Source: Actinosynnema sp. ALI-1.44
GTDB lineage: Bacteria; Actinomycetota; Actinomycetes; Mycobacteriales; Pseudonocardiaceae
Direction: 5' to 3'
DNA: 64,000 nt
Assembly: GCF_001984155.1 (NCBI RefSeq)
Contig: NZ_MTQO01000046.1
Coordinates: 310,001-374,000, forward strand
Shown: positions 9,161-17,076 of the stretch, one piece after another
How the letters are laid out: the number at the start of each line of letters is the position of its first letter
Position numbering within the stretch: position 1 is the stretch's first letter
Translations under genes and position numbers: made by a program
Notes under the pieces: model-generated
What the model was told of the DNA's origin: nothing
Seen by the model: only the letters and a program-made list of their open reading frames with translations
Database searches by the model: none

Positions 9161-10104
9161 GCTGCCTCCTTCTCGGTCAGTGCCAGGAACACCTCGTCGA
9201 GGGTCGGCCTGCGCAGCGCGATGTCCTCGATGTCGATCTCGGCGGTCTTGAGCGCCTGTGCCATGTCGACCAGCGCGGTGACGCGGTCGGTGACCTGGAC
9301 GCTGACCCGCCGGTCGTCCGTGTCGATCTCGGCGTCGGTGCCCGCGACCTTGCCCGCGAGCTCGGCGGCGTGCGGCAGGTCGGCGACCGAGTGCAGCACG
9401 ACGTCGATCCGGTCGCCGCCGAGCCGGGACTTGAGCTGGCCGGGGGTGCCTTCGGCGATCACGCTGCCGTGGTTGATCACCGAGATGCGGTCGGCCAGCT
9501 GGTCGGCTTCGTCGAGGTACTGGGTGGTCAGCAGGACGGACGTGCCGGTCGCGACCATGTCGCGCACGGCCTGCCACACCTCGCTGCGGCTGCGTGGGTC
9601 CAGGCCCGTGGTGGGTTCGTCGAGGAACAGCACCTGGGGCGAGAGGATCATGCTGGCCGCGATGTCCAGTCGCCTGCGCATCCCGCCGGAGTAGGTCTTG
9701 GCGGGACGGCCGGCGGCGTCGGTGAGCCCGAAGTGCTCGAGCAGTTCGTCCGCGCGCACGCGGGCCCGTTTGGGCGTGAGGTGGAACAGCCTGCCGAACA
9801 TCTCCAGGTTCTGCCGCCCGGACAGGATCTCGTCGACCGCGGCGTGCTGCCCGACCAGGCCGATCCGCCGTTTCACCTCCCGGTACCGCGTGGTCACGTC
9901 CAGACCGGCGACCTGCGCACGGCCTTCGTCGAACCGCAGCAGGGTCGCGAGGATCCGTACCGCGGTGGTCTTCCCGGCGCCGTTCGGGCCGAGCAGTCCG
10001 CAGACCGTGCCCTCCTTCACGGTCAGGTCGAACCCGTTGAGCGCGTAGTGGTCGCCGTACCGCTTGCGCAGTCCCTCGGCGACGACGGCGAATCGTTCGG
10101 CCAT
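9157..10104 (-). CDS. ABC transporter ATP-binding protein (DrrA-like)
   Basis: A 315-residue ATPase with Walker A (GPNGAGKTTAVR), signature YSGGMRRRLDIA, Walker B (VLFLDEPTTGLD) and a C-terminal extension typical of daunorubicin-resistance ATPases. The ATG at 10104 gives the usual family N terminus (MAERFAVVAEGLRKRYG). An ATG 18 bases upstream (10122) is an alternative with no better ribosome site. An AT-rich block just upstream (10121-10135) may be the promoter of this four-gene operon. The PadR gene ending at 10304 reads in the same direction 200 bp upstream and is the obvious candidate regulator. Confidence 0.9.
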   Translation of the reverse strand: MAERFAVVAEGLRKRYGDHYALNGFDLTVKEGTVCGLLGPNGAGKTTAVRILATLLRFDEGRAQVAGLDVTTRYREVKRRIGLVGQHAAVDEILSGRQNLEMFGRLFHLTPKRARVRADELLEHFGLTDAAGRPAKTYSGGMRRRLDIAASMILSPQVLFLDEPTTGLDPRSRSEVWQAVRDMVATGTSVLLTTQYLDEADQLADRISVINHGSVIAEGTPGQLKSRLGGDRIDVVLHSVADLPHAAELAGKVAGTDAEIDTDDRRVSVQVTDRVTALVDMAQALKTAEIDIEDIALRRPTLDEVFLALTEKEAA

Positions 10105-10303
10105 TCGAGTACCCCACTCCATATTAAAACTTGAATGCCGGGCCGGGAGTATGCCCGACTTCGTCCGATCCATGCAAATTTGAGTCCACGTGGTGGCAGC
10201 ACAGTTGAGCCCTGAGGACTCCAGGTTGCCGACGTGCGTCAACCGCCCTTCACCAGGGCGGACTGTGGGATCAGGGGCGGGGACGGCGCGGGCGCGCCCG
10301 ATC

Positions 10304-10894
10304 TCACCGCTGGTCGAGCCGGGCCCGGAGGTCGTGCCAGCTGCCGGGTTTGCCGGGCGAGTCGGGCTCCCCCGCCATGGCGTACTTGCCCTCTTCCAGT
10401 CGCGACAGCAGGCCCTGGGTCCACTCGATGCTGGACTCGGCGGAGTGCCCCCAGAGGGTGTAGAGCTCCCAGACGTGCTCGGGGCCTGTGGATTTGCGCA
10501 GTTGCACGTCGGCCTCGTCGCGCTGGGCCTCCAGCGCGGCGAGCCGTTCCCGCAGCAGGCCGATGGCGTCCGGCCGGGTCAGCGCGGGCAGCAGCGCGAG
10601 CCCGGCGCCGAGCATGTCAGGGCGGTGTTCGGGGCGGCGGAAGGCGTTGCGCAGCAGTTTCTGGAACTCGATCTCGCCGCGCTCGGTCAGCTCGTACTCG
10701 GTGCGGGTGGCCTGGAAGTCCTCGATCAGCGAGCCGCTCTTGGTCAGTTGCTTGAGCGCGTGGTAGATCGAGCCCCACTTGACGTTGGCCCATTGGTCGG
10801 CGCCCCAGGCCAGCAGGTCGTTGCCGATCAGGTACCCGTGGGCGCGCCCGTATCCCCGCACGATCCCGAGCACCAGCAGCCGTGTCGCCGACAT
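10304..10894 (-). CDS. PadR-family transcriptional regulator
   Basis: A 196-residue PadR protein with an N-terminal winged helix (residues 1-80; RLLVLGIVRGYGRAHGY, then WGSIYHALKQL) and a C-terminal helical Vir_act_alpha-like dimerisation part. PadR proteins repress nearby exporters or detoxification genes and are relieved by small ligands. It lies upstream of the DrrAB-like exporter operon and divergent from the SRPBCC gene at 11000. TAGGCT stands 8 bases before the ATG with no Shine-Dalgarno site, which suggests a leaderless transcript. It is a close relative of the PadR at 13139. Confidence 0.88.
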   Translation of the reverse strand: MSATRLLVLGIVRGYGRAHGYLIGNDLLAWGADQWANVKWGSIYHALKQLTKSGSLIEDFQATRTEYELTERGEIEFQKLLRNAFRRPEHRPDMLGAGLALLPALTRPDAIGLLRERLAALEAQRDEADVQLRKSTGPEHVWELYTLWGHSAESSIEWTQGLLSRLEEGKYAMAGEPDSPGKPGSWHDLRARLDQR

Positions 10895-10999
10895 GGCACG
10901 TCAGCCTAAATCAGGCCGTGACACCGGCGCGCACGGGCAAGATCACGACCACGACATTCGCTGTTGATTTATATAAGTGACGGCTGTAGCTTTCCGGCC

Positions 11000-11626
11000 A
11001 TGATCGACGTAAACCACCAGATCAACGCCGTCAGCCGGACGATCGGCACCCGGACCCTGGCCGCAGGCGAGGCGCGTGTGCTCACCCTGAGCCAGTCCTA
11101 CGACACCGATCTCGACGACCTGTGGGACGCGTGCACGAACATCGACCGTCTGCCCCGCTGGTTCCTGCCGATCACCGGGGAGCTGAAGCCGGGCGGCCGC
11201 TACCAGTTCGACGGCAACGCCGGTGGTGTGATCGAGCGCTGCGACCCGCCGACGAGTTTCGCGGTGACCTGGGAGATGGGCGGCGAGGTGTCCTGGGTCG
11301 AGGTTCGCCTGTCGACAGACCCGGACGGCCGGTCGCGCTTCGCGCTCGAACACGTCGCGCACGTGCAGGACGAGATGTGGGCGCAGTTCGGGCCGGGCGC
11401 GGTCGGGATCGGCTGGGACGGGATGCTCGCCGGGCTGGCACTGCACCTGTCGGGCGAGTCGATGAGCACCGACGAGGCACAGGCGTGGCAGGTCTCCGCC
11501 GAGGGCAGGCAGTTCACGCTGGTCAGCAGCGAGAAATGGGCCGAGGCCAACATCGCCGCGGGCACGCCGGAGCAGGCGGCACGGGCCTCGCAGGAGGCGG
11601 TCAGCAAGTTCTACCTGGGTGAGTGA
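11000..11626 (+). CDS. SRPBCC-domain protein (AHSA1-like)
   Basis: A 208-residue protein with an SRPBCC fold of the Hsp90-activator-like (AHSA1) class: VLTLSQSYDTDLDDLWDACT, then the WFLPITGELKPGGRY and VTWEMGG strands. Bacterial members bind hydrophobic small molecules and are often divergent from ArsR or PadR repressors, as here (PadR at 10894). The ATG at 11000 is preferred over 10964 because it begins just before the conserved region. An AT-rich TTGATTTATATAAG stretch around 10963-10976 is a likely promoter. The enzyme activity is unknown. Confidence 0.8.
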   Translation: MIDVNHQINAVSRTIGTRTLAAGEARVLTLSQSYDTDLDDLWDACTNIDRLPRWFLPITGELKPGGRYQFDGNAGGVIERCDPPTSFAVTWEMGGEVSWVEVRLSTDPDGRSRFALEHVAHVQDEMWAQFGPGAVGIGWDGMLAGLALHLSGESMSTDEAQAWQVSAEGRQFTLVSSEKWAEANIAAGTPEQAARASQEAVSKFYLGE

Positions 11627-11637
11627 CGCCGGTTCGC

Positions 11638-11666
11638 GGGGCGGGCGGGTGGACGCCGCCCGCCCC
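11638..11666. terminator. Hairpin terminator between convergent genes
   Basis: GGGGCGGGCGG at 11638-11648 pairs perfectly with CCGCCCGCCCC at 11656-11666 across a 7-base loop. It sits between the stop codons of the SRPBCC gene and the convergent chitinase gene and has no U-tract, as is usual in actinomycetes, so it may work in both directions. Confidence 0.7.
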
Positions 11667-11673
11667 ACGGATC

Positions 11674-12981
11674 TCAGCGCCTGTGCAGTCCCCTGTGCAC
11701 GGCATTGATCAGCTCGCCTTGTGGCGTGTCGCCGTCCAGTGACCAGATCATCGCGCCGCCGAGCCTGCGGTCACGGATGAACTTCGCCTTGCGCTTGAGC
11801 TCGGTCGGGTCGTCGTAGGTCCAGAACGTGGTGCCGTCGAACAGCCACGCGAACCCGGCCTTCTCGTCGCGGTACAGCTTGTAGGTGCCGGTGCCCAGCA
11901 GGGTCTTGAGCTTGCGGTAGTCCTCGTTGCCCGCTTCGTAGGTCGCCGGCGCGGGCCCGGTGGACTGCTGGAACAAGCCGTTGTTCTGGTTGGTCACGCC
12001 GGTCCAGCCACGGCCGTAGTACGGCAGGCCGAGCGTGATCTTGTCGCGGGGCGCGCCGCGTTGCAGGTGCGCGTCGACGACGATCTCACTGCTGTCCTTG
12101 GGCGTGGTCGGGTCGCCTTCGGGCGTGCGGATCGCGGACTGCTGGTTGGTGATCTTCTCCCACGTGCCGTGGTAGTCGTAGCCCTGCACTGTGGCGAACG
12201 TCAGCAGCTTGTAGACGCTGGCGAGCTCGTAGCCGCGGTCCATCGCCTCGCGGTTGGCGGGCAGGAACGCGGTGAGGTCGTAGGTCCTGCGGTCCTGGAA
12301 GCCCTGTTTGAACAGCTGCACGCGGTACTCGCGCAGCAGCTTGGTGAAGTTCTGCTTGTCCTCGGGACGCACGACGTTGCCGGGGTTGCCCTCGGTGGAC
12401 GGCCACTCCCAGTCCAGGTCGATTCCGTCGAACACGCCTTTCGCGGCGCCCGCGGGCGCGCCGGGCAGGTTGCCCTTGAGCCACAGGTCGACGCAGGAAC
12501 GCACGTGCGCGGCGCGGGATTCCGGGGTGAGCGCGGCGTTGGAGAAGTACTTCGACCCGGTCCAGCCGCCGAGCGAGATGTACACCCGCAGCTTGGGGAA
12601 CTTCCGCTTGAGCTGCTTGATCTGGTTGAGGTTGCCCGCCAGTGCCTGGCCCGCCTCGTCGGCCTTGCCGTTGATGGCCTGCTCGGCGGGGAACGGCCGC
12701 TGGTAGTCGGCCCACGCGTCGGCGCTGACGCAGCTGCCCTGTTCGTTGAGGAAGCCGAAGGCGTAGTTGAGGTGGGTGAGTTTGGCGGCGGTGCCGTTGT
12801 CCACCAGGTAGCGGAGCGGGATGTTGCGGTCGTAGATGCTCCACTGCGTGTAGTACCCGACGGTGCGGGCACCGCTGCCGCCGTGGTCATGGTCGTGGGC
12901 GTTGGCCGGGGATGCGGCGACCGACAACCCGATCGATAAGGCACCGGCCAGGACGGCGGCGCCCCATCTCTTCAGAGACAT
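11674..12981 (-). CDS. Secreted GH18 chitinase
   Basis: A 435-residue exported enzyme. Residues 1-28 form a signal peptide ending near ASPANA, followed by a His/Asp-rich linker. The catalytic barrel has SLGGWTGSKYF and the DxxDxDxE motif as FDGIDLDWEW near residue 198, whose last acidic residue is the proton donor. The C-terminal strand GAMIWSLDGD is also typical. The enzyme should release chitooligosaccharides outside the cell. No chitin-binding module is attached. The promoter carries two dre-like palindromes, so control by the GlcNAc-responsive regulator DasR is likely. Confidence 0.92.
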   Translation of the reverse strand: MSLKRWGAAVLAGALSIGLSVAASPANAHDHDHGGSGARTVGYYTQWSIYDRNIPLRYLVDNGTAAKLTHLNYAFGFLNEQGSCVSADAWADYQRPFPAEQAINGKADEAGQALAGNLNQIKQLKRKFPKLRVYISLGGWTGSKYFSNAALTPESRAAHVRSCVDLWLKGNLPGAPAGAAKGVFDGIDLDWEWPSTEGNPGNVVRPEDKQNFTKLLREYRVQLFKQGFQDRRTYDLTAFLPANREAMDRGYELASVYKLLTFATVQGYDYHGTWEKITNQQSAIRTPEGDPTTPKDSSEIVVDAHLQRGAPRDKITLGLPYYGRGWTGVTNQNNGLFQQSTGPAPATYEAGNEDYRKLKTLLGTGTYKLYRDEKAGFAWLFDGTTFWTYDDPTELKRKAKFIRDRRLGGAMIWSLDGDTPQGELINAVHRGLHRR

Positions 12982-13011
12982 GGTTCTCCTCGCGCTTGCA
13001 GGCGGCGACGA

Positions 13012-13049
13012 TATGGTTCAGACCACGTTAGAGTGAGGTCTAGACCACA
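13012..13049. promoter_or_regulatory. Two DasR-type (dre-like) operators upstream of chitinase
   Basis: TGGTTCAGACCA at 13014-13025 and AGGTCTAGACCA at 13036-13047 both match the core of the DasR-responsive element known from Streptomyces (TGGTCTAGACCA). Their starts are 22 bp apart, about two helical turns, so two dimers could bind on one DNA face. They lie 33-66 bp upstream of the chitinase ATG. Classical Streptomyces chitinase promoters carry similar paired 12-bp repeats. Confidence 0.8.
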
Positions 13050-13138
13050 GCTACGGCCGAACGGCGCAACCGGGGACGTGGGCCGCGAACCGGGACGAAT
13101 CACGCCAAAAGGTACCCACCTGGCCGGGTATCTCGTGG

Positions 13139-13714
13139 TCATTCGGCCGGTGGAGACCAGGCTCCGGCGATCCCGAACCGCGCGCCGGGCTCGTCGGCCA
13201 TGACGTACTTGCCCGCTTCGAGGCGGTCGATCACCTGCTGGGTCCACGCCAGGTTGCCCGCGGTGTTCTGCGCCCACAGCCCGTACAGCTCACGCACATG
13301 CGGTGAGCCCGTGGGGATCCGGCCGGGGATCTCGTCCTGCGTGGCGCGCAGGATCCGCTGCCGGGCGCGCAGCAGTTCGACGGCCTCGGCCCGGCCCAGC
13401 GCGGGCAGCAGCGACAGACCGGCGGCGAGCATGTCCGGCCGGGGTGCGGGTTCGCTCAACGCGGAGCGCAGCAGCCGGAAGAACTCCGCCTCGCCGCGTG
13501 CGGTGATCTCGTAGTCGACGCGGCCCCGGCCGTCCTCGGCGGCGGTCAACAGGTCGTCCGCGGTGAGTTTGCGCAGCGCGTGGTACAGCGAGCCCCATCT
13601 GATGTTGGCCCAGTCCTGCGCGCCCCAGGTGACCAGCTGGGCTCGCACGAGGTAGCCGTGCGCGCGGCCGAAGCCGCGGACCACGCCGAGCACGAGCAGC
13701 CGTGTCGCCGACAT
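13139..13714 (-). CDS. PadR-family transcriptional regulator
   Basis: A 191-residue PadR protein beginning MSATRLLVLGVVRGFGRAHGY, nearly the same N terminus as the PadR at 10304 and with the same overall layout, so the two are paralogues. It follows the MerR gene by 6 bp and is almost surely co-transcribed with it. The chitinase lies downstream but has its own DasR-type promoter. The target is unknown; an exporter partner, if there is one, is not adjacent. Confidence 0.87.
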   Translation of the reverse strand: MSATRLLVLGVVRGFGRAHGYLVRAQLVTWGAQDWANIRWGSLYHALRKLTADDLLTAAEDGRGRVDYEITARGEAEFFRLLRSALSEPAPRPDMLAAGLSLLPALGRAEAVELLRARQRILRATQDEIPGRIPTGSPHVRELYGLWAQNTAGNLAWTQQVIDRLEAGKYVMADEPGARFGIAGAWSPPAE

Positions 13715-13720
13715 GTCAGG

Positions 13721-14110
13721 TCAGAGCCCGCCGGTGGTACCGTGCGCGACACGGCTTTCGTAGACCCGCACCTTGTAGCTGATCAGCTCCTGACAGGCGG
13801 CCAGGTCGCTCATCCGCTCGGCGATGCGCCTTTCGTGCTCCCGCAACAGGTTCAGCCGGTCCTGTTCGTTGCCGGGGCCTTGCCGCACCAGCGCGGCGTA
13901 CGCGCGGATGACGGGCAGCGGCATGCCGGTGGCCCGGAAGTTCGCGCACATGGTCAGCCATTCCACGTCGTCCTCGGTGTAGACGCGGCGCCGGCCGGTG
14001 TCGCGGGTGACGGGCGCGGTGAGCAGTTCCTCGCGTTCGTAGAAGCGCAATGTGTGCACGCTCAGCCCGGTGCGTTCGGCCACCTGCCCGATGCTGAGGG
14101 TCTCGCTCAT
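13721..14110 (-). CDS. MerR-family transcriptional regulator
   Basis: A 129-residue MerR protein: winged HTH at residues 5-75 (IGQVAERTGLSVHTLRFYEREELL) and a short coiled-coil dimer helix. It has no cysteine pattern for metal sensing, so it belongs to the small-molecule or redox-neutral group. The promoter holds a perfect 6-4-6 palindrome, and TAGGCT stands 7 bases before the ATG, so the gene is probably leaderless and autoregulated. It forms an operon with the PadR gene 6 bp downstream. Confidence 0.88.
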   Translation of the reverse strand: MSETLSIGQVAERTGLSVHTLRFYEREELLTAPVTRDTGRRRVYTEDDVEWLTMCANFRATGMPLPVIRAYAALVRQGPGNEQDRLNLLREHERRIAERMSDLAACQELISYKVRVYESRVAHGTTGGL

Positions 14111-14117
14111 GTCGGTC

Positions 14118-14153
14118 AGCCTATGCGCGCGCTTGATCTAGAGTGCGCTCTAG
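14118..14153 (-). promoter_or_regulatory. MerR promoter and palindromic operator
   Basis: CTAGAG-TGCG-CTCTAG at 14138-14153 is a perfect inverted repeat of the kind MerR proteins bind between -35 and -10. On the minus strand TAGGCT (14123-14118) forms a -10 element with the MerR ATG 7 bases downstream. The site therefore fits autoregulation of the MerR-PadR operon. Confidence 0.65.
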
Positions 14154-14175
14154 CTCGCCGTTTGCCGGGCACGCT

Positions 14176-14799
14176 TCAGGCGCGCATCGAGGCGTCGAGT
14201 TGTTCGGCGGTCAGCGGCGGCTCGTCGATCGGGTGGGCGGCAGGCGTGCGCAGGCCGTCGAGCAGGAACGCCAGGTGCCTGCGCCACGCGGTGGGCGCGG
14301 TGTCGTGGGTGGCGGCGACGATGCGGGCGTTGGCCCAGGTCAGGGTGACCAGGTCGGCGAAGGTGAAGTCCGGGCGCAGGCTGCCGGCGCGCTGGGCCCG
14401 TTCGATCACCTCGGTGGCTTTGTCCAGCCCGTGCCCGCAGGCCTCGGCGACGGCGGTGGCGTCGGGGAACCGCCGGGTGATCAGGTCGTTGAGGCTGCGG
14501 TCGGCGGCCTGCAGTTCGCACAGTCTCGTCACGAACAGCACGAACCCGTCCCACGCGTCGTCGCAGTCGAGCGCCTCGTCGCCGAACACCAGCGTGGTGG
14601 CCAGGCGTTCGGGGAAGACCGCGTCGAACAGCGCGGCGCGGGTGGGGAACCGGTTGTAGAGGGTGCCGATGCTGACCCCGGCCAGCCGGGCGATCTCCTC
14701 CAGCGGCGCCTCCAGGCCGCGTTCGGTGAACACGGCGGACGCGGCAACGATCAGCTTGTCCCGGTTGTACTGGGCATCCCGGCGCAGCGGCTTGTTCAC
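14176..14799 (-). CDS. TetR-family transcriptional regulator
   Basis: A 207-residue TetR protein: N-terminal HTH (LEEIARLAGVSIGTLYNRFPT, about residues 33-53) and a helical ligand-binding C-terminal domain. The GTG start at 14799 has TAGGAT 6 bases upstream, so a leaderless transcript is likely. It is divergent from the SDR gene at 14882, and the 82-bp gap has overlapping inverted repeats, so it very probably represses that gene and itself. Confidence 0.88.
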   Translation of the reverse strand: MNKPLRRDAQYNRDKLIVAASAVFTERGLEAPLEEIARLAGVSIGTLYNRFPTRAALFDAVFPERLATTLVFGDEALDCDDAWDGFVLFVTRLCELQAADRSLNDLITRRFPDATAVAEACGHGLDKATEVIERAQRAGSLRPDFTFADLVTLTWANARIVAATHDTAPTAWRRHLAFLLDGLRTPAAHPIDEPPLTAEQLDASMRA

Positions 14800-14812
14800 A
14801 TCCCCATCCTAC

Positions 14813-14863
14813 GAAGTTGAGACCCCCCTCATGTTCTGCTATCTTGAGGAAGACCTCAACTTC
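14813..14863. promoter_or_regulatory. TetR operator region between TetR and SDR genes
   Basis: TTGAGG-AAGA-CCTCAA at 14844-14859 is a perfect palindrome. A second pairing, GAAGTTGAG (14813-14821) with CTCAACTTC (14855-14863), is also perfect. The TTGAG half site therefore occurs three times. GAGGAG at 14871-14876 is the ribosome site of the SDR gene. The symmetry and location fit TetR binding. Confidence 0.65.
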
Positions 14864-14881
14864 CCGGATCGAGGAGACCCC

Positions 14882-15586
14882 ATGCCCAGGACGATCGCGG
14901 TGTTCGGCGCCGGAAGCGGACTCGGCGGTGCCACGGCGGCCCGATTCGCCGACGAGGGCTTCCACGTCGCCCTGATCGGCCGTACCCAGTCCAAACTGGA
15001 CGCGGTAGCGGCCAGGATCGACAGTCCGACAAGGACATTCGTCGCCGACATAACCGACCACGCGCGGCTGGCCGAGGTGGTCGCGGACATCGGCGAGATC
15101 GACGTGGCCCTGTCGAGCGCGACCGGAATGGACGAGGTGCCCGCCCGCCCCGTGGGCCTCACCGCACAGGCCCTGCGCTCCCAACTCGAACTGCGCCTGA
15201 TCGCCCCGGTCGAACTGACCAGGCTGATCCTGCCGTCGATGCTGGCACGCGGCACCGGCGCGGTGCTGTACGCGACGGGCATATCGGCGACCGAACCGAT
15301 GCCCATGATCAGCAACATCGGCGCGGCCGCCGCTGGACTGCACAACTACGTGCACGCCTTACGCGACGAACTGGCCGACACGGGCGTCTACGCGGGCCTG
15401 TTGCTGATCGGCGGCATCGTGCGCGGCAGCGAGGCCCAGCGGCGGTTCGTGCCCGACGAGAGCATCCCGATGCTGGAACCGCACGCCCTGGCCGCGGACC
15501 TGTGGGACATGTACACCACTCGCGACTCGGCCGACCGTGTCGTGAAGCAGCCTGTGCCGGAGGTGGCCGATCTGACGACGGCGTGA
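14882..15586 (+). CDS. SDR-family protein lacking the YxxxK pair
   Basis: A 234-residue Rossmann-fold protein with the dinucleotide-binding motif GAGSGLGGATAARF at residues 9-22. The short-chain dehydrogenase fold can be followed to the end, but the catalytic Tyr-x-x-x-Lys is not found where expected; the segment reads NIGAAAAGLHNYVHAL. It may therefore be a binding or sensor protein rather than an active oxidoreductase. GAGGAG ahead of the ATG supports the start. It is controlled, most likely, by the divergent TetR. Confidence 0.78.
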   Translation: MPRTIAVFGAGSGLGGATAARFADEGFHVALIGRTQSKLDAVAARIDSPTRTFVADITDHARLAEVVADIGEIDVALSSATGMDEVPARPVGLTAQALRSQLELRLIAPVELTRLILPSMLARGTGAVLYATGISATEPMPMISNIGAAAAGLHNYVHALRDELADTGVYAGLLLIGGIVRGSEAQRRFVPDESIPMLEPHALAADLWDMYTTRDSADRVVKQPVPEVADLTTA

Positions 15587-15937
15587 TCAGTGTCCGTGTC
15601 GTGGGTTGCTGGACTTCGGTTTCTTGCCGGTGCTGGGTTTTCGCGTGTGGGTGCCGGTGGCGGTATGGACGTCATGGCGTGGGGCTGGACGGGTTAGGTG
15701 TGGCCGGTTCCGAAGCCTCTTCGGACTCGGGCTGGTGACGTCTGTTGTGCTGTCGATGTCGAACCTTCACAGGAACGCCTGCCAGGCCCAGATCAACCCC
15801 GGCAGGGTCGAGGCCGGTGGCCGAGTACCAGTGCCAGACCGGTTCCGGGATCGCCCCGGACGGTAACCGCTGGACCTCGAGCCGGACCACGGTGCCTTCG
15901 AGGCCGGGTGGCTTTCCGAACTGTCTGCGACTACTGG
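15587..15937 (-). pseudogene. Decayed C-terminal remnant of a DDE transposase
   Basis: The minus strand reads GTVVRLEVQRLPSGAIPEPV, then WHWYSATGLDPAGVD. It then slips one frame to WAWQAFL, a stop codon, and RFDID. This follows the conserved end of a large actinomycete transposase family (LPSGAIP.PVWLWWS...WQAFLRRFDIEHTFR), with one frameshift and a CGA-to-TGA type nonsense change. A basic tail ending RHGH runs to a TGA at 15589, directly against the SDR stop. The N-terminal catalytic region is gone; the remnant ends at the epoxide hydrolase stop codon. Confidence 0.7.
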
Positions 15938-17059
15938 TCAGCGGAAGAGGCGGAAGAACCCGCGCACCTGCTCGACCAGCGACTCCGGCTGCTCCAGCGC
16001 GGCGAAGTGGCCACCTCGCGGCAGTTCCTCGAACCAGCGCAGGTCGGTGAACCGCAGCTCGGCCTCCCGCCGCGAGGGGCGGGTGATGTCGCGTGGGTAG
16101 ATCGACAGGCCCGACGGCGCGGTTACCTTGTCGCGGAAGTGGGCGAAGCTCTCCCAGTACAGGCGTGCCGACGACGTGGCCGACGCGGTGAACCAGTAGA
16201 CCGAGATCTCGTCGAGGATCTGCTGCCGCGACACCGCGTCCTCGGCGTGGCCGTTGTGGTCGGTCCAGGCCCAGTACTTCTCCGCGATCCAGGCGGCCTG
16301 GCCCGACGGGGAGTCGGTGAGGCCGTAGCCGAGCGTCTGCGGCCGCGTCGCCTGCTGCCCCGAGTATCCCCGGCCGGTGCGCTGGAACTCTTTCTCGGCC
16401 TCGAGGCTCGCCCGTTCAGCGGGCGTTGGGTCGTCGAAGTTGCCTAGCGTCACGGAGCCCAGGTTCAGGTGCACGCCGGCGACCCGCTCGGGCGCCACCT
16501 CGCCCAGCGCGCCGGACACCGCGGAACCCCAGTCTCCGCCCTGTGCGCCGTAGCGCTGGTACCCCAGCGACACCATCAGCGTGTCCCAGGCGCGCGCGAT
16601 GCGCGTGACACCCCACCCGGTCGTCGTCGGCTTGTCACTCCAGCCGTACCCGGGCAACGACGGTGCGACGACGTGGAAAGCGTCCGCAGGGTCCCCGCCG
16701 TGCGCGCGCGGGTCGGTCAGCGGGCCGAGGACCTCCAGGAACTCGAGCACCGAACCCGGCCAGCCGTGCGTGAGCACCAGCGGGAACGCGTTCGGCTCCG
16801 GCGAGCGGACGTGCAGGAAGTGGATGCCCAGCCTGTCGACGGTGTCGCGGTACTGCGGGAAGACGTTGAGCCGCTCGGCGAACCCGAAGTCGTAGTCTTC
16901 GGCCCAGCTACGGCACAGCTCCTGCGCGTAAGCCAGCGGTACTCCCTGCGACCAGTCGTCCACCGGCTCGGGCTCGGGCCACCGCGTCCGTCGCAACCGG
17001 TCACGCAGGTCCGCGATCTCGGCTTCGGTGATGCTGACCTCGAAGGGCTCGGGGGCCAT
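15938..17059 (-). CDS. Epoxide hydrolase (microsomal type, EHN domain)
   Basis: A 373-residue alpha/beta hydrolase. The N-terminal EHN-type domain (residues 1-105) is followed by the oxyanion-hole motif HGWPGS, the nucleophile elbow GGDWGS with Asp as nucleophile, and the catalytic His in PRGGHFAALEQPE. This is the microsomal epoxide hydrolase subclass, which opens epoxides to diols. It begins 17 bp after the MFS gene, so the two form an operon: a small-molecule epoxide may be exported and detoxified together. Confidence 0.9.
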   Translation of the reverse strand: MAPEPFEVSITEAEIADLRDRLRRTRWPEPEPVDDWSQGVPLAYAQELCRSWAEDYDFGFAERLNVFPQYRDTVDRLGIHFLHVRSPEPNAFPLVLTHGWPGSVLEFLEVLGPLTDPRAHGGDPADAFHVVAPSLPGYGWSDKPTTTGWGVTRIARAWDTLMVSLGYQRYGAQGGDWGSAVSGALGEVAPERVAGVHLNLGSVTLGNFDDPTPAERASLEAEKEFQRTGRGYSGQQATRPQTLGYGLTDSPSGQAAWIAEKYWAWTDHNGHAEDAVSRQQILDEISVYWFTASATSSARLYWESFAHFRDKVTAPSGLSIYPRDITRPSRREAELRFTDLRWFEELPRGGHFAALEQPESLVEQVRGFFRLFR

Positions 17060-17076
17060 AGCTGGCTCGCTTTCTG

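Noticed and set aside
2664-10104. A phenazine or other secondary-metabolite gene cluster
   Set aside because: Only a PhzF-like protein and a DrrAB-like exporter are present; no synthase, PKS, NRPS or other phz gene is found.
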